A DNA stretch of 54,041 nt from Actinomycetota bacterium (GTDB lineage Bacteria; Actinomycetota; Geothermincolia; Fen-727; Anoxymicrobiaceae): positions 1 through 54,041 of the forward strand of contig JAHIMR010000090.1 in the NCBI GenBank assembly GCA_018896525.1. Reading direction: 5' to 3'. Position numbers and translations under genes: made by a program. Below the pieces are notes generated by a model. That model was not told where the DNA came from, ran no database searches, and saw only the letters and a list, made by a program, of their open reading frames with translations. Position 1 is the first letter of the stretch, and each line of letters starts with the position of its first letter. Shown in pieces: positions 34,566 to 43,632 of this stretch.

Positions 34566-36668
34566 TCAGTCCCGCGGTATGGAAAAGTACATGGCTCTTT
34601 CACAGATTATCGGCAAGTCGCAGCCAAGGGTTGTGGATAGCTCGGTGTCGGTCAGCCCCTCTATCTCGTCCACGTGAATGGTGTAGCGGCTGTTGGGCCC
34701 GACGTCGTAGCTGGCGACATGGATGCCCACCCCCGGCAGCAGGTAGTTCACGGCGACGGTGACCTCCTCATTGTTCGGGTTCATGATGAGCACGTAAGTG
34801 TCGTACTCACCACCGGTGTACCCCTCGGCAAGCGACCAGGACCTCGCCGGCTCCGGCACCCCCGGGGCATCGGCCCCTCCAGGTCTCCCGTAGCTGTTGA
34901 AGTACATCGACCGCTCCACTATCACCCCGGAGTCGGCGTTCACGTACGTGGAAACCTCCGCCGACTCGAGGTCGGGAAGGTCATCAACGTGGATGGAAAA
35001 ACGCGAGTTGGGCAGCAGGCCGTACTCGTAGTAGAAGTTCCGCCCGTCTGAGCGCATAAACGTCACCTCGGCGGTCACCGCCTCGTCGTTGGGGTTCTGT
35101 ATCAGCACGTACTCGTCGAAGTCGCCCCCTGTGTACCCCTCGGCGACGTACCAGGTCTTCGATGGTGAATCAATCGCCACGCTGGTGTTCCCGTCCTGCT
35201 TCCCGTAGTAATCGAAGTACTGTGCCCTCTCGGCCACAACCGGCTCGTCGCATGTCAGCTTCGCCGAAACCTCCGCATCCTGAAGTCCCGGTATGTCATC
35301 CACGTGCAGTGACAGCCGGGAGTGGGCCTTGATGGTGTTCTCGACTGTGAAGTTCTGGCCGTCGGAGCGCATGTACTGAACCCGCACGGTGCCGTCGTAG
35401 ATACCGGGGTTCTGCACCAGAATGAACTCGTCAAACTGACCGCCGGTGTACCCCTCGGCAAGGTACCAGGTGGTCTTGGGAGCGTTCACCCCGATGGAGT
35501 TGCTTCCACCGGTCCTCTCGTTGTAGTCAAAGTACATAGACCTCTCCGCCGCTATCACCTGGTCGGAGACCAGCCGCACCGAGACCTCGGTGCTCTCGAG
35601 CCCTGGAACGTCGTCCACGTGGACCGTGAACCGCGAGAACGGCGGTACCGTGTACCTGTCGAGCAGCACGGAGCCATCCGGCAGCATGTACGTCGCCTCC
35701 ACGGATGCCGGTACCGCGTTAGGGTTCATCATCAGGAGGTACTCGTTAAACTCGCCGGAGGTGCACCCCTCGGCGAAGTACCATTCGTTGGCGACCTCGC
35801 TTACTCCCCGGCTGGAGTGCCCGCCGGTTATCGGTGGTGTCGGTGGCTTGGGCTCTGTCGGGTCGAAGTGCCATCCTATGACATCTATCCTGGTTCCATC
35901 CGGGGCCCACTTGTAGGCCCATTCCGCGTCCGCCACCGCCTGCCGGACGCACCCGTGGGACGCCGGCTGCCCGAGCTGGTTGGCCCCGGTGTAGGTCCCG
36001 CTGCTGGGATTATAAGGGAGGGCGTGCATCCCTGTGTCGGTGTAGAAGCCCATCCACCAGTAGCAGTAGGCATCGCCGTACTTCTCCGATATCAACAGGT
36101 ACTCGTGGTAGAGGACGGAAAACAAGCCGTGCGGAGTAGGATGGGAAGCGGTGCCCGTTGAGATGAGGTGCGACTTAACGCACACCTCGTTCTCCAGGAA
36201 GTAGGCCCTCTGGTCTAACGATGAGAGGACTATTCGCTTGGCGTACTGCCCTCCTTCCGTCCCCCGCGGTCTCTCCGGCAGTTCCGCTTTCGCCACGTCG
36301 GTGGCGTCGGACTCCTTCCCGTCCTTCCCCACCAGCGTGACCTTGTAGTAATAGGTGGAGCCGTCATCGAGCCCGGTATCGACGTGGTCCATCCTGGTCG
36401 GTCGGGTCATGTCAACGTCGCCGGAAAACACCCGCCGGAACCCGGAGTCGGGCTCGGCCGAGCGGTATATCCGGTACTCCCCGATATCTCCCGGGTCCTC
36501 CACTCGCCAGGCAAGCTTCAGGCATCCTCCCGCGCTGGAATCCGGCGTGTTCACGACCAGGTCCGTTGGCGGCCGCGGGCTTCCGGCAAGCGCGAGCGCG
36601 GGCGCCACCAGCGTCAACACCAGTGCCACGATCGTCACGGCCGGGACCAACCTGCTCTTCTTCAACAT
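34566..36668 (-). CDS. Secreted L,D-transpeptidase with FnIII domain and four surface repeats
   Basis: 700 residues from ATG 36668 (GGAGGT ten bases upstream). Signal peptide ~1-30 (LVPAVTIVALVLTLVAPALA). A fibronectin-III-like domain spans ~33-130. A YkuD L,D-transpeptidase domain follows (~143-270) with the catalytic H...S-H-G-C-V-R motif near 237-242. Residues ~293-700 are four modules of ~95-100 residues, each beginning W-Y-(L/F/V)-A-E-G-x-T-(G/S)-G and ending in a V-x-E-R-x-M/Q-Y-F segment. Probably a cell-wall crosslinking enzyme displaying beta-rich modules. Shares the modules with the protein at 38585. Confidence 0.85.
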   Translation of the reverse strand: MLKKSRLVPAVTIVALVLTLVAPALALAGSPRPPTDLVVNTPDSSAGGCLKLAWRVEDPGDIGEYRIYRSAEPDSGFRRVFSGDVDMTRPTRMDHVDTGLDDGSTYYYKVTLVGKDGKESDATDVAKAELPERPRGTEGGQYAKRIVLSSLDQRAYFLENEVCVKSHLISTGTASHPTPHGLFSVLYHEYLLISEKYGDAYCYWWMGFYTDTGMHALPYNPSSGTYTGANQLGQPASHGCVRQAVADAEWAYKWAPDGTRIDVIGWHFDPTEPKPPTPPITGGHSSRGVSEVANEWYFAEGCTSGEFNEYLLMMNPNAVPASVEATYMLPDGSVLLDRYTVPPFSRFTVHVDDVPGLESTEVSVRLVSDQVIAAERSMYFDYNERTGGSNSIGVNAPKTTWYLAEGYTGGQFDEFILVQNPGIYDGTVRVQYMRSDGQNFTVENTIKAHSRLSLHVDDIPGLQDAEVSAKLTCDEPVVAERAQYFDYYGKQDGNTSVAIDSPSKTWYVAEGYTGGDFDEYVLIQNPNDEAVTAEVTFMRSDGRNFYYEYGLLPNSRFSIHVDDLPDLESAEVSTYVNADSGVIVERSMYFNSYGRPGGADAPGVPEPARSWSLAEGYTGGEYDTYVLIMNPNNEEVTVAVNYLLPGVGIHVASYDVGPNSRYTIHVDEIEGLTDTELSTTLGCDLPIICERAMYFSIPRD

Positions 36669-36919
36669 TAAAAAGTCCACCTCCGTGGGCCTAACGCAAC
36701 TCCCAATACGGCACGAGAGCCGATAGACTGACTTCTCGTCCAGTCCCCCGGCTCTTCTGTATTATACCGTTCCAGGGGGATATTTTCTACCGTTTCCGTG
36801 TACTTCTATACGTTGGAGACGGTCCGGGCAGGACAATTGTTTCGTTTTTTTGGCCCCGGGCTGTTGCATACCGTCTCCCTTGTAGCGCCGGCATCTTACC
36901 GGCATCGTGACCGCCTTTT

Positions 36920-37023
36920 GCGCCAATGGTGACAGGCACCAACGCAAGAAACGCAAAATGGTGACACGCAAGAAACGCAAGATGGTGACAAACGCAAGAT
37001 GGTGACAGGCACCAAACGCAAGG
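36920..37023. repeat. Family D degenerate array within 36669-37336
   Basis: About four imperfect units of ACGCAAGATGGTGACA (variants with AAAATGG and interposed GGCACCA) in 104 bases. They resemble partial copies of the family C palindrome separated by ACGCAAGA. The surrounding gap of over 650 bases (36669-37336) holds no gene; it also contains the family B doublet at 37046 and two copies of a loose motif TTGAGYGAAGA-TTGAACGGCAC near 37168 and 37275. Confidence 0.5.
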
Positions 37024-37045
37024 TTGTCCCGGGCTGATACATAAT

Positions 37046-37113
37046 GCACGTCTGGGGCCAGGCCCCTAGGGTGCGTTTTGCACGTCTGGGGCCAGGCCCC
37101 TAGGGTGCGTTTT
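37046..37113. repeat. Family B palindromic doublet 3
   Basis: Two identical 34-bp units (37046-37079 and 37080-37113): GCAC-GTCT-GGGGCC-A-GGCCCC-TAGG-GTGC-GTTTT. Same architecture as 22157 and 29188. It lies downstream of the 38446-37337 gene and upstream of the transpeptidase gene and probably terminates the former. Confidence 0.8.
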
Positions 37114-37336
37114 GGGGAGGGAGGGAGGGAGGGGTCTTGCCACTAGGCATATGCATTGTGGGGCCTGGGTTTGAGCGAAGACTTGAACGGCACATGCCTG
37201 TGGTTGGCGTTCTTGTCTTGCCGTCGCTTGTCTGACAGAAAGGGGTCAGGCCCGCTGTTGCATTACGGAGATGGACTTGAGTGAAGAATCGAACGACACC
37301 AGCCTGGGCCAGGCACCGCTTGTTTAGCGGTTTTGT

Positions 37337-38446
37337 TCAGACACCTTTCACGGTGAAGGAAATAACGCCTGGCTTCGGCTCCTTCCAGGTGACCTTGCTC
37401 CCGCTTCTCTCCAGGGCCTCGTACAGGCCCTGGAGCGTGCCGGCCAGAATGTGCTTCTCATAAGGATTCTCAACCGTAACATCGATCGTCGAATCCCCTA
37501 CCTCTAACGCCACCGGGTTGCCCTGCCCGTACAGTGGAAGCATGTCCAGGTATATACCGTAGGCCTCCCTGCGCTCTTCGGGTGAAAGCGGCCCGTCGCC
37601 CCCCAGGTAATCCAACTGTTCCACATGGTCTACGGTCCACTCCCTCTGAGCGTCTACCAGCAACTCGTTTACCTCATCGCCAAGCTCTCGGGCCATCTCG
37701 CGGAAAACCGCCGCGACCATGTAGCCGTCGAGCATCACCACCCGGGTCCCGCTGCGGGTATCCAGAATGATGCCGTCATTCTCCATCCACCTCAGGTGCG
37801 ACAACGCCGTGGGGGCGTGGCACCGCGGGCACCGCTCCAGCTTCAGGTCACCAGGGATTATGGGCGGGTACTCGATCATCATCCTCCCGGCGATCTCCGG
37901 CTTCTCGTCGGCGCGCTTGATCCTTATCAGGTAAGTGTCCCTTGCCTCTTCCTCCCAGGTATGGCTGAATGGGACGCCCTCCAGGGACTCAAACGCCCCT
38001 ACCACGTTGGCGGCCATCATGTTCAGGTGAAACGGGTTCCTTATCCGGGCGGTGGCGTACTTGCCGGGTACGTACTCCACCGTTTCTGAGAGACACTGCC
38101 CGGTGAAAGCACCCACCTTGTTGAACTGCGCAACCCCCATGCGCTTGACAAAGCCGATCCGGGTCATAGGCCTCATCCCGGGCATCTTGTCGTAGAACGA
38201 ATCCATCGTGGCCTTGCTCGCGTTCCTCTGCGCCTCGAAGGCGATGTGCTCGATGGAAAGGCCCACTCTCGACTCGATGTTGGCGAACAGGCTATCGATG
38301 AACCCGAGGTGCAGTATCACCACCCTGAAGTCGCGGCGCATGAACTGCGTGATGGTGCCATCCGCGTTCCACTTCATGAAAAAGCTGACGAACCGTGGAA
38401 GGCCGCATTCCCTACAACGCAGAAGAGAACGTTTCTTTTCCGACAC
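37337..38446 (-). CDS. Internally duplicated zinc-ribbon/V4R-like protein
   Basis: 369 residues, no named family recognised. Two halves are clearly homologous: each begins with a Cys pair (C-R-E-C-G near residue 10, C-P-R-C-H near 205), then RVVILHLGFIDSLF / RVVMLDGYMVAAVF, then a segment ending E-A-Q-R-N / D-A-Q-R-E, and finally RNPFHLNMMAANVVGAFESL / ENPYEKHILAGTLQGLYEAL. The last element resembles the C-terminal part of V4R (4-vinyl reductase, heme-NO-like) domains. A single-subunit pseudo-dimer with zinc is plausible. It lies between two secreted proteins but has no signal peptide. Function unknown. Confidence 0.6.
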   Translation of the reverse strand: MSEKKRSLLRCRECGLPRFVSFFMKWNADGTITQFMRRDFRVVILHLGFIDSLFANIESRVGLSIEHIAFEAQRNASKATMDSFYDKMPGMRPMTRIGFVKRMGVAQFNKVGAFTGQCLSETVEYVPGKYATARIRNPFHLNMMAANVVGAFESLEGVPFSHTWEEEARDTYLIRIKRADEKPEIAGRMMIEYPPIIPGDLKLERCPRCHAPTALSHLRWMENDGIILDTRSGTRVVMLDGYMVAAVFREMARELGDEVNELLVDAQREWTVDHVEQLDYLGGDGPLSPEERREAYGIYLDMLPLYGQGNPVALEVGDSTIDVTVENPYEKHILAGTLQGLYEALERSGSKVTWKEPKPGVISFTVKGV

Positions 38447-38584
38447 TGGCTTCCTCCAGCCGCAAACCTGTACACCCTGACAACGGGTTAACAGTCTATC
38501 GCATGTCGCCGTTACAGTATCATCGTGGTTGTGAAGGAGCCCCCGGAAGCGGGGGCTCTCACTGTCTCACTGCGCAGGCAATCG

Positions 38585-40177
38585 CTACTCCCCGACACCG
38601 AGGGAGCAATGTCCTCCCATGATGCCGTTGTACTCGAAGTACATGGCCCGCTCGGCGATTATGCCGTAACTGCAGGCCGCCTCGTACTCGGCCTCGCCAC
38701 GCACCCGCAGCTTGGTAGACACCTCGGTGCTCTCAAGACCCTCTATATCGTCAACCAGTATGGTCTTTCGGCTCTTTGCCGCTACCTTGTACTCCTTATT
38801 TATCGGGTCGCCTTCCGGCGTCATGAACTCGGCGTCCACCGTAACGTCGTAGGCGTTCGGGTTCTGAATGAGTACATAGGTGTCGAAGCTGCCGGCGGTG
38901 TAACCTTCCGCCAGCATCCAGTACTCATGCTTGGTGGTCGCTCCCACCGTGTTGTGGCCGTCGCCGTCGTTGCCCCTTGCGAAGTAGACCGCTCGCTCCA
39001 CTACCACCGGGTTGCAGCAACCGGCTCCGCCGTCCCCGTCCGCCTCGACAGCGAAGGTTTCGATCATGGTGGCCACGTCGTTCTCCTCCAGCCCGGTGAT
39101 CTTGTCCACCTCAATGGTGAAACGCTCGTACGGCTCCAACACATACTCCCGGACCACCAGCTCGTCCGGGTCGGGGTCGGGCTCGGGCTCCGGCTCGGGC
39201 TCGTATGGGTTGGCATCACGGCCTGCGCCGTCCGATGGCACCATGAACGTGGCCTTCACCCCGGTCGGGCTCGAGTTGGGGTTCATCACCAGTACGTAGG
39301 TGTCGAACTCGCCGGTGGTCCTGCCTTCGGGGAGATACCAGGTGTTAGACGTCCTTGGCGCCCCGATCGAGCAGTGCCCGCCGTCGATGCCCATGTACTT
39401 GAAATAGACCGCGCGCTCGGCGACCACACCGGGCACCTCTTCGTCGCCGCTGCCGGAGGCAACCGACCTGATCTCGGTGCTGACCTCGGTGTCACCGAGT
39501 CCCGTGATGTCGTCCACGTGTATGGTCAACCTCCGCATCGGCTGGATCGTGTATGTCTTGGTAATGTATGGCTGGTCCGGGTCGGGCTCGGGGTCTGGCT
39601 CGTACGGGTTTGCCTCACGGCCGGCGCCCTCCTCTTCCTTCGGGGTGATGAACCTGGCCTCGATGTCCACCGGGACCTCGTTGGGGTTCATCACCAGCAC
39701 GTAGGTGTCAAACTCGCCGCCGGTGTAACCCTCGGCCAGGTACCAGTACCTCGAGGTCTGCATGGCACCGATGGAGTTACTGCCGCCCGCCCTTGTGCCC
39801 TCGTAATTAAAGTACATGGCCCGCTCGACGATAATCCCACCGGTGGCCTCGACCAGCGTGGCGACCGAGGTATCGGAGAGGCCCGGCTGGTCGTCTATCT
39901 TGACCGTTGTGCGCGAGTTCTCCGGCAGATCAACCTCGAGCGGTTCGGTTACGCTATCCTCGGCAAGGAAGCGGATGCTCGCCTCCTTCTCCCCATCGGT
40001 GGGGTTCTGAAGCAGTATGTAGGTGTCGAAGTTCCCGCTGGTGCAACCCTCGGGAAGATACCAGTTACTGTAACCGCAGGCCTCCGCCGGGGGCGGGGCC
40101 ACCACCAGCAGCATCGCGCAGGCGACAGTCATAATAAGAAAACATGATAGCGACACTCTTGCTCTTGTTGAACTCAT
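38585..40177 (-). CDS. Secreted protein of four surface repeat modules
   Basis: 530 residues; signal peptide ~1-33 ending A-E-A. Four modules of ~110-150 residues follow, starting NWYLPEGCTSGNFDTYILLQ, YWYLAEGYTGGEFDTYVLVM, TWYLPEGRTTGEFDTYVLVM and YWMLAEGYTAGSFDTYVLIQ. Modules 2 and 3 contain an inserted acidic Pro-Glu-Asp spacer (NPYEPEPEPEPDPDPDELVV). No catalytic domain. The same module type decorates the transpeptidase at 34566. Probably a surface or matrix protein; the start has AAAGGAG and AAGGAAG upstream. Confidence 0.8.
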   Translation of the reverse strand: MSSTRARVSLSCFLIMTVACAMLLVVAPPPAEACGYSNWYLPEGCTSGNFDTYILLQNPTDGEKEASIRFLAEDSVTEPLEVDLPENSRTTVKIDDQPGLSDTSVATLVEATGGIIVERAMYFNYEGTRAGGSNSIGAMQTSRYWYLAEGYTGGEFDTYVLVMNPNEVPVDIEARFITPKEEEGAGREANPYEPDPEPDPDQPYITKTYTIQPMRRLTIHVDDITGLGDTEVSTEIRSVASGSGDEEVPGVVAERAVYFKYMGIDGGHCSIGAPRTSNTWYLPEGRTTGEFDTYVLVMNPNSSPTGVKATFMVPSDGAGRDANPYEPEPEPEPDPDPDELVVREYVLEPYERFTIEVDKITGLEENDVATMIETFAVEADGDGGAGCCNPVVVERAVYFARGNDGDGHNTVGATTKHEYWMLAEGYTAGSFDTYVLIQNPNAYDVTVDAEFMTPEGDPINKEYKVAAKSRKTILVDDIEGLESTEVSTKLRVRGEAEYEAACSYGIIAERAMYFEYNGIMGGHCSLGVGE

Positions 40178-40403
40178 CTTCCTTTTTCTCCTTTACTTTC
40201 CTGCTGTACCTTCACAATTAACAATCAAGCCCGCCAGTGATATCCGTTCGCACCTCCTCTAATATATTAGTACCCGGCCCTCGACTCTTTCACGGCACTC
40301 ATTCACTCTGTGAACCATCGACCCTCTCTGACGGGATAATCGTCAATATCGACACGATGACTTAATATGAAAACGAGATTTGGCCAACCCGGTCATAGTA
40401 CTA

Positions 40404-40565
40404 AGTGCCTCGTTCCATGAATACGGTTGCGCACCGAGAACGTGGCGCCGCTCCGGCAAGGCGCGCGACCGAGTCGTACTTCTGTAGTACTTCGAGGGAG
40501 CGGAACGCGGCCGGTGTGGACGGGAGCGGCGTTCGAATGCCAGCGTATTCATGGAACGAGGTACT
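40404..40565 (+). repeat. Family A dispersed repeat, copy 4, in the 40178-40669 gap
   Basis: 162 bp with inverted termini AGTGCCTCGTTCCATGAATACG and, at the right end, the complement of AGTACCTCGTTCCATGAATACG (one difference in 22). These termini share little with those of copies 1 and 3, while the interior is conserved. The rest of the 492-base gap contains the 12-base palindrome CTAATATATTAG at 40259-40270 in the likely promoter region of the leftward secreted-protein gene, and nothing else recognised. Confidence 0.85.
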
Positions 40566-40669
40566 AACAAGTTCAATCCGGTAACCTGGGGGGCGTTGCC
40601 GCTCAGGCCCCCGGTACTTTGATACAATATTGTCAGACACGAAGGCCTTCACGCTAAGGGGTGATTGAA

Positions 40670-41185
40670 GTGGCGGTAGATGCCATCAGGAAAAGGCGAA
40701 GCATAAGGAAGTATGAGGACCGGGAGGTCACCGAAGAGCAGATCACACAGGTCCTGGAGGCGGCGCGATGCGCTCCCTCGTGGAAAAACCAGCAAACGTG
40801 GCAGTTCCTGGTCGTGAAGGACGCGGAGAAGCGCCAGGAGATTGCCGATATCCTGGAGGGGAACCCCGCACGTAAGGGAATCGCGCAGGCGCCGGTCCTT
40901 ATAGTCGTTTGCGCGGACCCGGCACTTTCAGGCGTGGAAAACGGGAAAGAGTATTACATGGTGGATGTCGGCATAGTGATGGACCACATCATGCTCGAGG
41001 CCGCTGACATGGGGCTCGGCACTGTGTTCGTCGGCTGGTACGATGAGGACAGGGTCCGCCAGGCCCTGGGCGTCCCCGACCAGTTCCGCATCGTGGGCAT
41101 GACCCCGCTGGGGTATCCGGCCAAGGAGCCGAAACCGATACCGCGTAAAGAGCTGGACGAGCTGGTCCACCGGGAGACCTGGTAG
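40670..41185 (+). CDS. Nitroreductase-family flavoprotein
   Basis: 171 residues from GTG 40670, chosen for AAGGGGTGA upstream (an in-frame GTG at 40661 overlaps that site). FMN-binding opening RKRRSIRKYEDREVTEEQI; central APSWKNQQTWQF; G-L-G-T-V-F-V-G-W near residue 120; C-terminal GYPAKEPKPIPRK. Such proteins reduce nitroaromatics, quinones or flavins with NAD(P)H. Divergent from the secreted-protein gene; 75 nt ahead of otsA. Confidence 0.9.
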   Translation: MAVDAIRKRRSIRKYEDREVTEEQITQVLEAARCAPSWKNQQTWQFLVVKDAEKRQEIADILEGNPARKGIAQAPVLIVVCADPALSGVENGKEYYMVDVGIVMDHIMLEAADMGLGTVFVGWYDEDRVRQALGVPDQFRIVGMTPLGYPAKEPKPIPRKELDELVHRETW

Positions 41186-41260
41186 GCACCGGAATCGCAG
41201 ACGCAAAGCGGCCATGATAGAGCCGCAGCTCCAGTCGTGGTCAAGGACAAGGTAACCAGT

Positions 41261-42775
41261 ATGATGAAGCCTGCCGCGGACAAGAAGTCGGTTGACATGC
41301 ACCAACTACTGGAGGGGCACTCCCTCATCTTCGCCTCCAACCGCGGGCCGGTGGAGTTCCGTACCGACGAAGACGGTACGATGACACCCCACCGCGGAGC
41401 CGGGGGCATGGTTTCCGCCCTGGAAGCGGCCCTGCGGGGGGTCAACGCGACGTGGGTGGCCAGCGCGATGACCCCCGAGGACGAGACGGTAGCGCACGAT
41501 TCCGGGGGCGGGGCGTTCGCCTTCCCCCCCGAGGACCCCACCTACAGCGTCCGCCTCATCCCCATCGAGGGACGTGCTTACCACCGGTACTACGACGTCA
41601 TCAGCAACCTGCTGCTCTGGTTCATGCAGCATTACCTTTGGGATATCCCTTTCTGGCCCGACGTTAACGAGCACACCCACCGCGCCTGGGCCGAGGGGTA
41701 CCAGCCGGTCAACGAGCTGTTCGCCGGGGAGTTGGTAAAGGCCGCCTCCGAGTCCCCGGGTAAGCCGCTGCTGATGCTCCAGGATTACCACCTGTACCTC
41801 TGCGCCCGCCACATAAGGGAGCGAATGCCGGATGCGCTCATCCACCACTTCACCCACTCCCCATGGTGCCAGCCCGATTACCTGAGGCTCCTTCCCCCTT
41901 ACATGAGAAACGAGCTGGTCGAGGGCCTGCTGTCGTGCGACGTCGTCTCCTTCCACACCGACCGGTACGCCACCAACTTCCTGTGGTGCTGCAGGCAGTT
42001 GACCGACCACCCAGTCGACCTGGCCCGCGGGACCGTGCGGGTCGGGGAGCGGCGGGTGCTGGTGCGCCACCACCCGATATCGATCGACTACCAGGGCCTG
42101 GCCCGGGAGGCCGGAACCGACGAGGTATCTCGCCACCGGAAGGAGATACGCCACGCGGTCGGCGGGCGTAAGATGATCCTCAGGGTAGACCGCGTCGAGC
42201 TGTCCAAGAACATCCTGCGGGGCTTCAAGCTGTATCGCGAGTTCCTGAACCGGTACCACGAGTGGTGGGGGAAGGTTGTCTTCCTGGCGTTCCTCTACCC
42301 GTCGCGCCTCGGCCTCGCGGTGTACCGAAGGTATATCGCCGACATCGAGGCGGAGGTAGAGGCCTTGAACGAGGAGTTTGCCACGAAATCGTGGCAGCCG
42401 GTGGTCCTGGAGATAGAAGATAACTACCCACGGTCGCTGGCGGGCCTGTGCGAGTACGACGTACTCATGGTCAACCCCCTGTTCGACGGCATGAACCTGG
42501 TAAGCAAGGAGGGGGCTGTCCTCAACAAGCGGAACGGCGTGTTGCTTCTATCGGAAAACGCCGGCTCCTTCGACGAACTCGAGGGTGGCGTCATCCCGAT
42601 AAGCCCGCTGGACGTCGAGGGCGGGGCCGGGGCCTTAAACGAGGCGCTCCTGATGAATGAAGGCGAGCGGGCCCGGCGCGCTTCGGAGCTCGTACGGGTA
42701 GTACGGGGAAACACCGCGGCGGACTGGCTGGCCGGGCAGGTGGAGGACATCATGGAGGCCGGGCGAACGACATGA
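41261..42775 (+). CDS. otsA: Trehalose-6-phosphate synthase, GT20
   Basis: 504 residues from ATG 41261 (AAGG seven bases upstream); GTG 41237 is an alternative. Makes trehalose-6-phosphate from a nucleotide-sugar and glucose-6-phosphate. GT20 features: ASNRGPVEF near the N-terminus, RGAGGMVSAL, W-P near DIPFWPDVNEH, MLQDYHLYL, FTHSPWCQPD, RVDRVELSKNILRG and the donor site NPLFDGMNLVSKE. Some positions differ from classic OtsA (HDYH is QDYH; D-G-M-N-L-V is kept), as in related GT20 glucosylglycerol-phosphate synthases. No otsB phosphatase is adjacent. Confidence 0.87.
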   Translation: MMKPAADKKSVDMHQLLEGHSLIFASNRGPVEFRTDEDGTMTPHRGAGGMVSALEAALRGVNATWVASAMTPEDETVAHDSGGGAFAFPPEDPTYSVRLIPIEGRAYHRYYDVISNLLLWFMQHYLWDIPFWPDVNEHTHRAWAEGYQPVNELFAGELVKAASESPGKPLLMLQDYHLYLCARHIRERMPDALIHHFTHSPWCQPDYLRLLPPYMRNELVEGLLSCDVVSFHTDRYATNFLWCCRQLTDHPVDLARGTVRVGERRVLVRHHPISIDYQGLAREAGTDEVSRHRKEIRHAVGGRKMILRVDRVELSKNILRGFKLYREFLNRYHEWWGKVVFLAFLYPSRLGLAVYRRYIADIEAEVEALNEEFATKSWQPVVLEIEDNYPRSLAGLCEYDVLMVNPLFDGMNLVSKEGAVLNKRNGVLLLSENAGSFDELEGGVIPISPLDVEGGAGALNEALLMNEGERARRASELVRVVRGNTAADWLAGQVEDIMEAGRTT

Positions 42776-42792
42776 AACTTTCCCCGCTTGAG

Positions 42793-42810
42793 TGCGCACT
42801 TCAGTGCGCA
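42793..42810 (+). terminator. Hairpin after otsA
   Basis: TGCGCACT-TC-AGTGCGCA, perfect eight-base arms with a two-base gap, 18 bases after the otsA stop. No T-run follows, so it may be a weak terminator or an operator. TATAAT at 42824-42829 is a possible -10 for the next gene, without a good -35. Confidence 0.5.
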
Positions 42811-42865
42811 TCCCCGGTTTGCCTATAATAGACACGACCAAACAGATTGAAACCGGAGGTGGCAG

Positions 42866-43537
42866 TTGGAGATAACAAGCATCGAGGCACGGGACATACC
42901 CGACGCCTGGTTCCAGTGCATCTACCAGGTAATGGAGACGGGCAGGGAGTACACCATCGACCGCGGCTCCTACGAGGGCCAGAAGCGGCGGGAGTTCGAG
43001 TTCGCGGTGGTGAGGATCAGGTTCCCCGAGACGCGCCCCCTGGTCCCCACCATGCCCGAGGGCTCCTCCCTCCCTCCCCCCACCGACATGGAGTTCGTGA
43101 ACTCGTACATGGACAAGCTGGTCAGCGCCCATTCCAAGGCGGAGCGGGAAGATTATGTCTACGGCCAATACCTGGAGCCGCAGATAGGCGAGGTCATCCG
43201 AATGTACACGGAGGACGGGTTCGGCACCAACCAGGCGTGCATGGCGGTCTGTGACCCCAGGAATATCTACCTCGAAGACCCCCCCTGCCTCCGCCAGATA
43301 GACACCCGCATCTACCCCGATGAGAAGAAGCTGCACTTCATCCTCTACTTCCGCTCCTGGGACCTCTGGGGCGGCTTCCCCTCCAACCTGGCCGGCATCC
43401 AACTCCTCAAGGAGTACATGGCCGACGAGATAGGCCACGGCGTCAAGCCCGGCGAGACCATCGCCGTCAGCAAAGGCCTCCACCTCTATGAGATGTACTT
43501 CGAGGTGGCGAACCTGCGGCTGGGGCGAAACCCCTGA
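42866..43537 (+). CDS. Thymidylate-synthase-like protein, methanogen type
   Basis: 223 residues from TTG 42866 with CCGGAGGTGG upstream. The C-terminal half matches the ThyA fold: nucleophile C141 in EDPPCLRQI, the R-S-x-D motif as YFRSWDLWGG, the Asn region FPSNLAGIQLLKEYMA and the H-x-Y as GLHLYEMYFE. The N-terminus IEARDIPDAWFQCIYQV resembles the archaeal/methanogen thymidylate synthase subgroup, which is shorter than bacterial ThyA. It would methylate or hydroxymethylate dUMP or another pyrimidine nucleotide. Bacteria of this kind often use ThyX, so the true substrate is uncertain. Confidence 0.75.
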   Translation: MEITSIEARDIPDAWFQCIYQVMETGREYTIDRGSYEGQKRREFEFAVVRIRFPETRPLVPTMPEGSSLPPPTDMEFVNSYMDKLVSAHSKAEREDYVYGQYLEPQIGEVIRMYTEDGFGTNQACMAVCDPRNIYLEDPPCLRQIDTRIYPDEKKLHFILYFRSWDLWGGFPSNLAGIQLLKEYMADEIGHGVKPGETIAVSKGLHLYEMYFEVANLRLGRNP

Positions 43538-43632
43538 AGTGGCTATTTAACGCTATATACCACGTGTTCTACCTTCAGTGGCGGGTACTCGGACTGACAA
43601 TATCATGACAGCGGACCCCTGCTTGTTATGCC

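Noticed and set aside
36920-37113. Possible CRISPR array
   Set aside because: Repeats are palindromic terminator-like units or degenerate short units, without unique spacers of constant length and without cas genes.
38525-40147. 540-codon frame opposite the secreted repeat protein
   Set aside because: Its repetitiveness mirrors the modules on the other strand; the minus-strand frame has a signal peptide and a ribosome site.
42793-42810. Strong intrinsic terminator after otsA
   Set aside because: The stem is perfect but no T-run follows; kept only as a hairpin of uncertain role.
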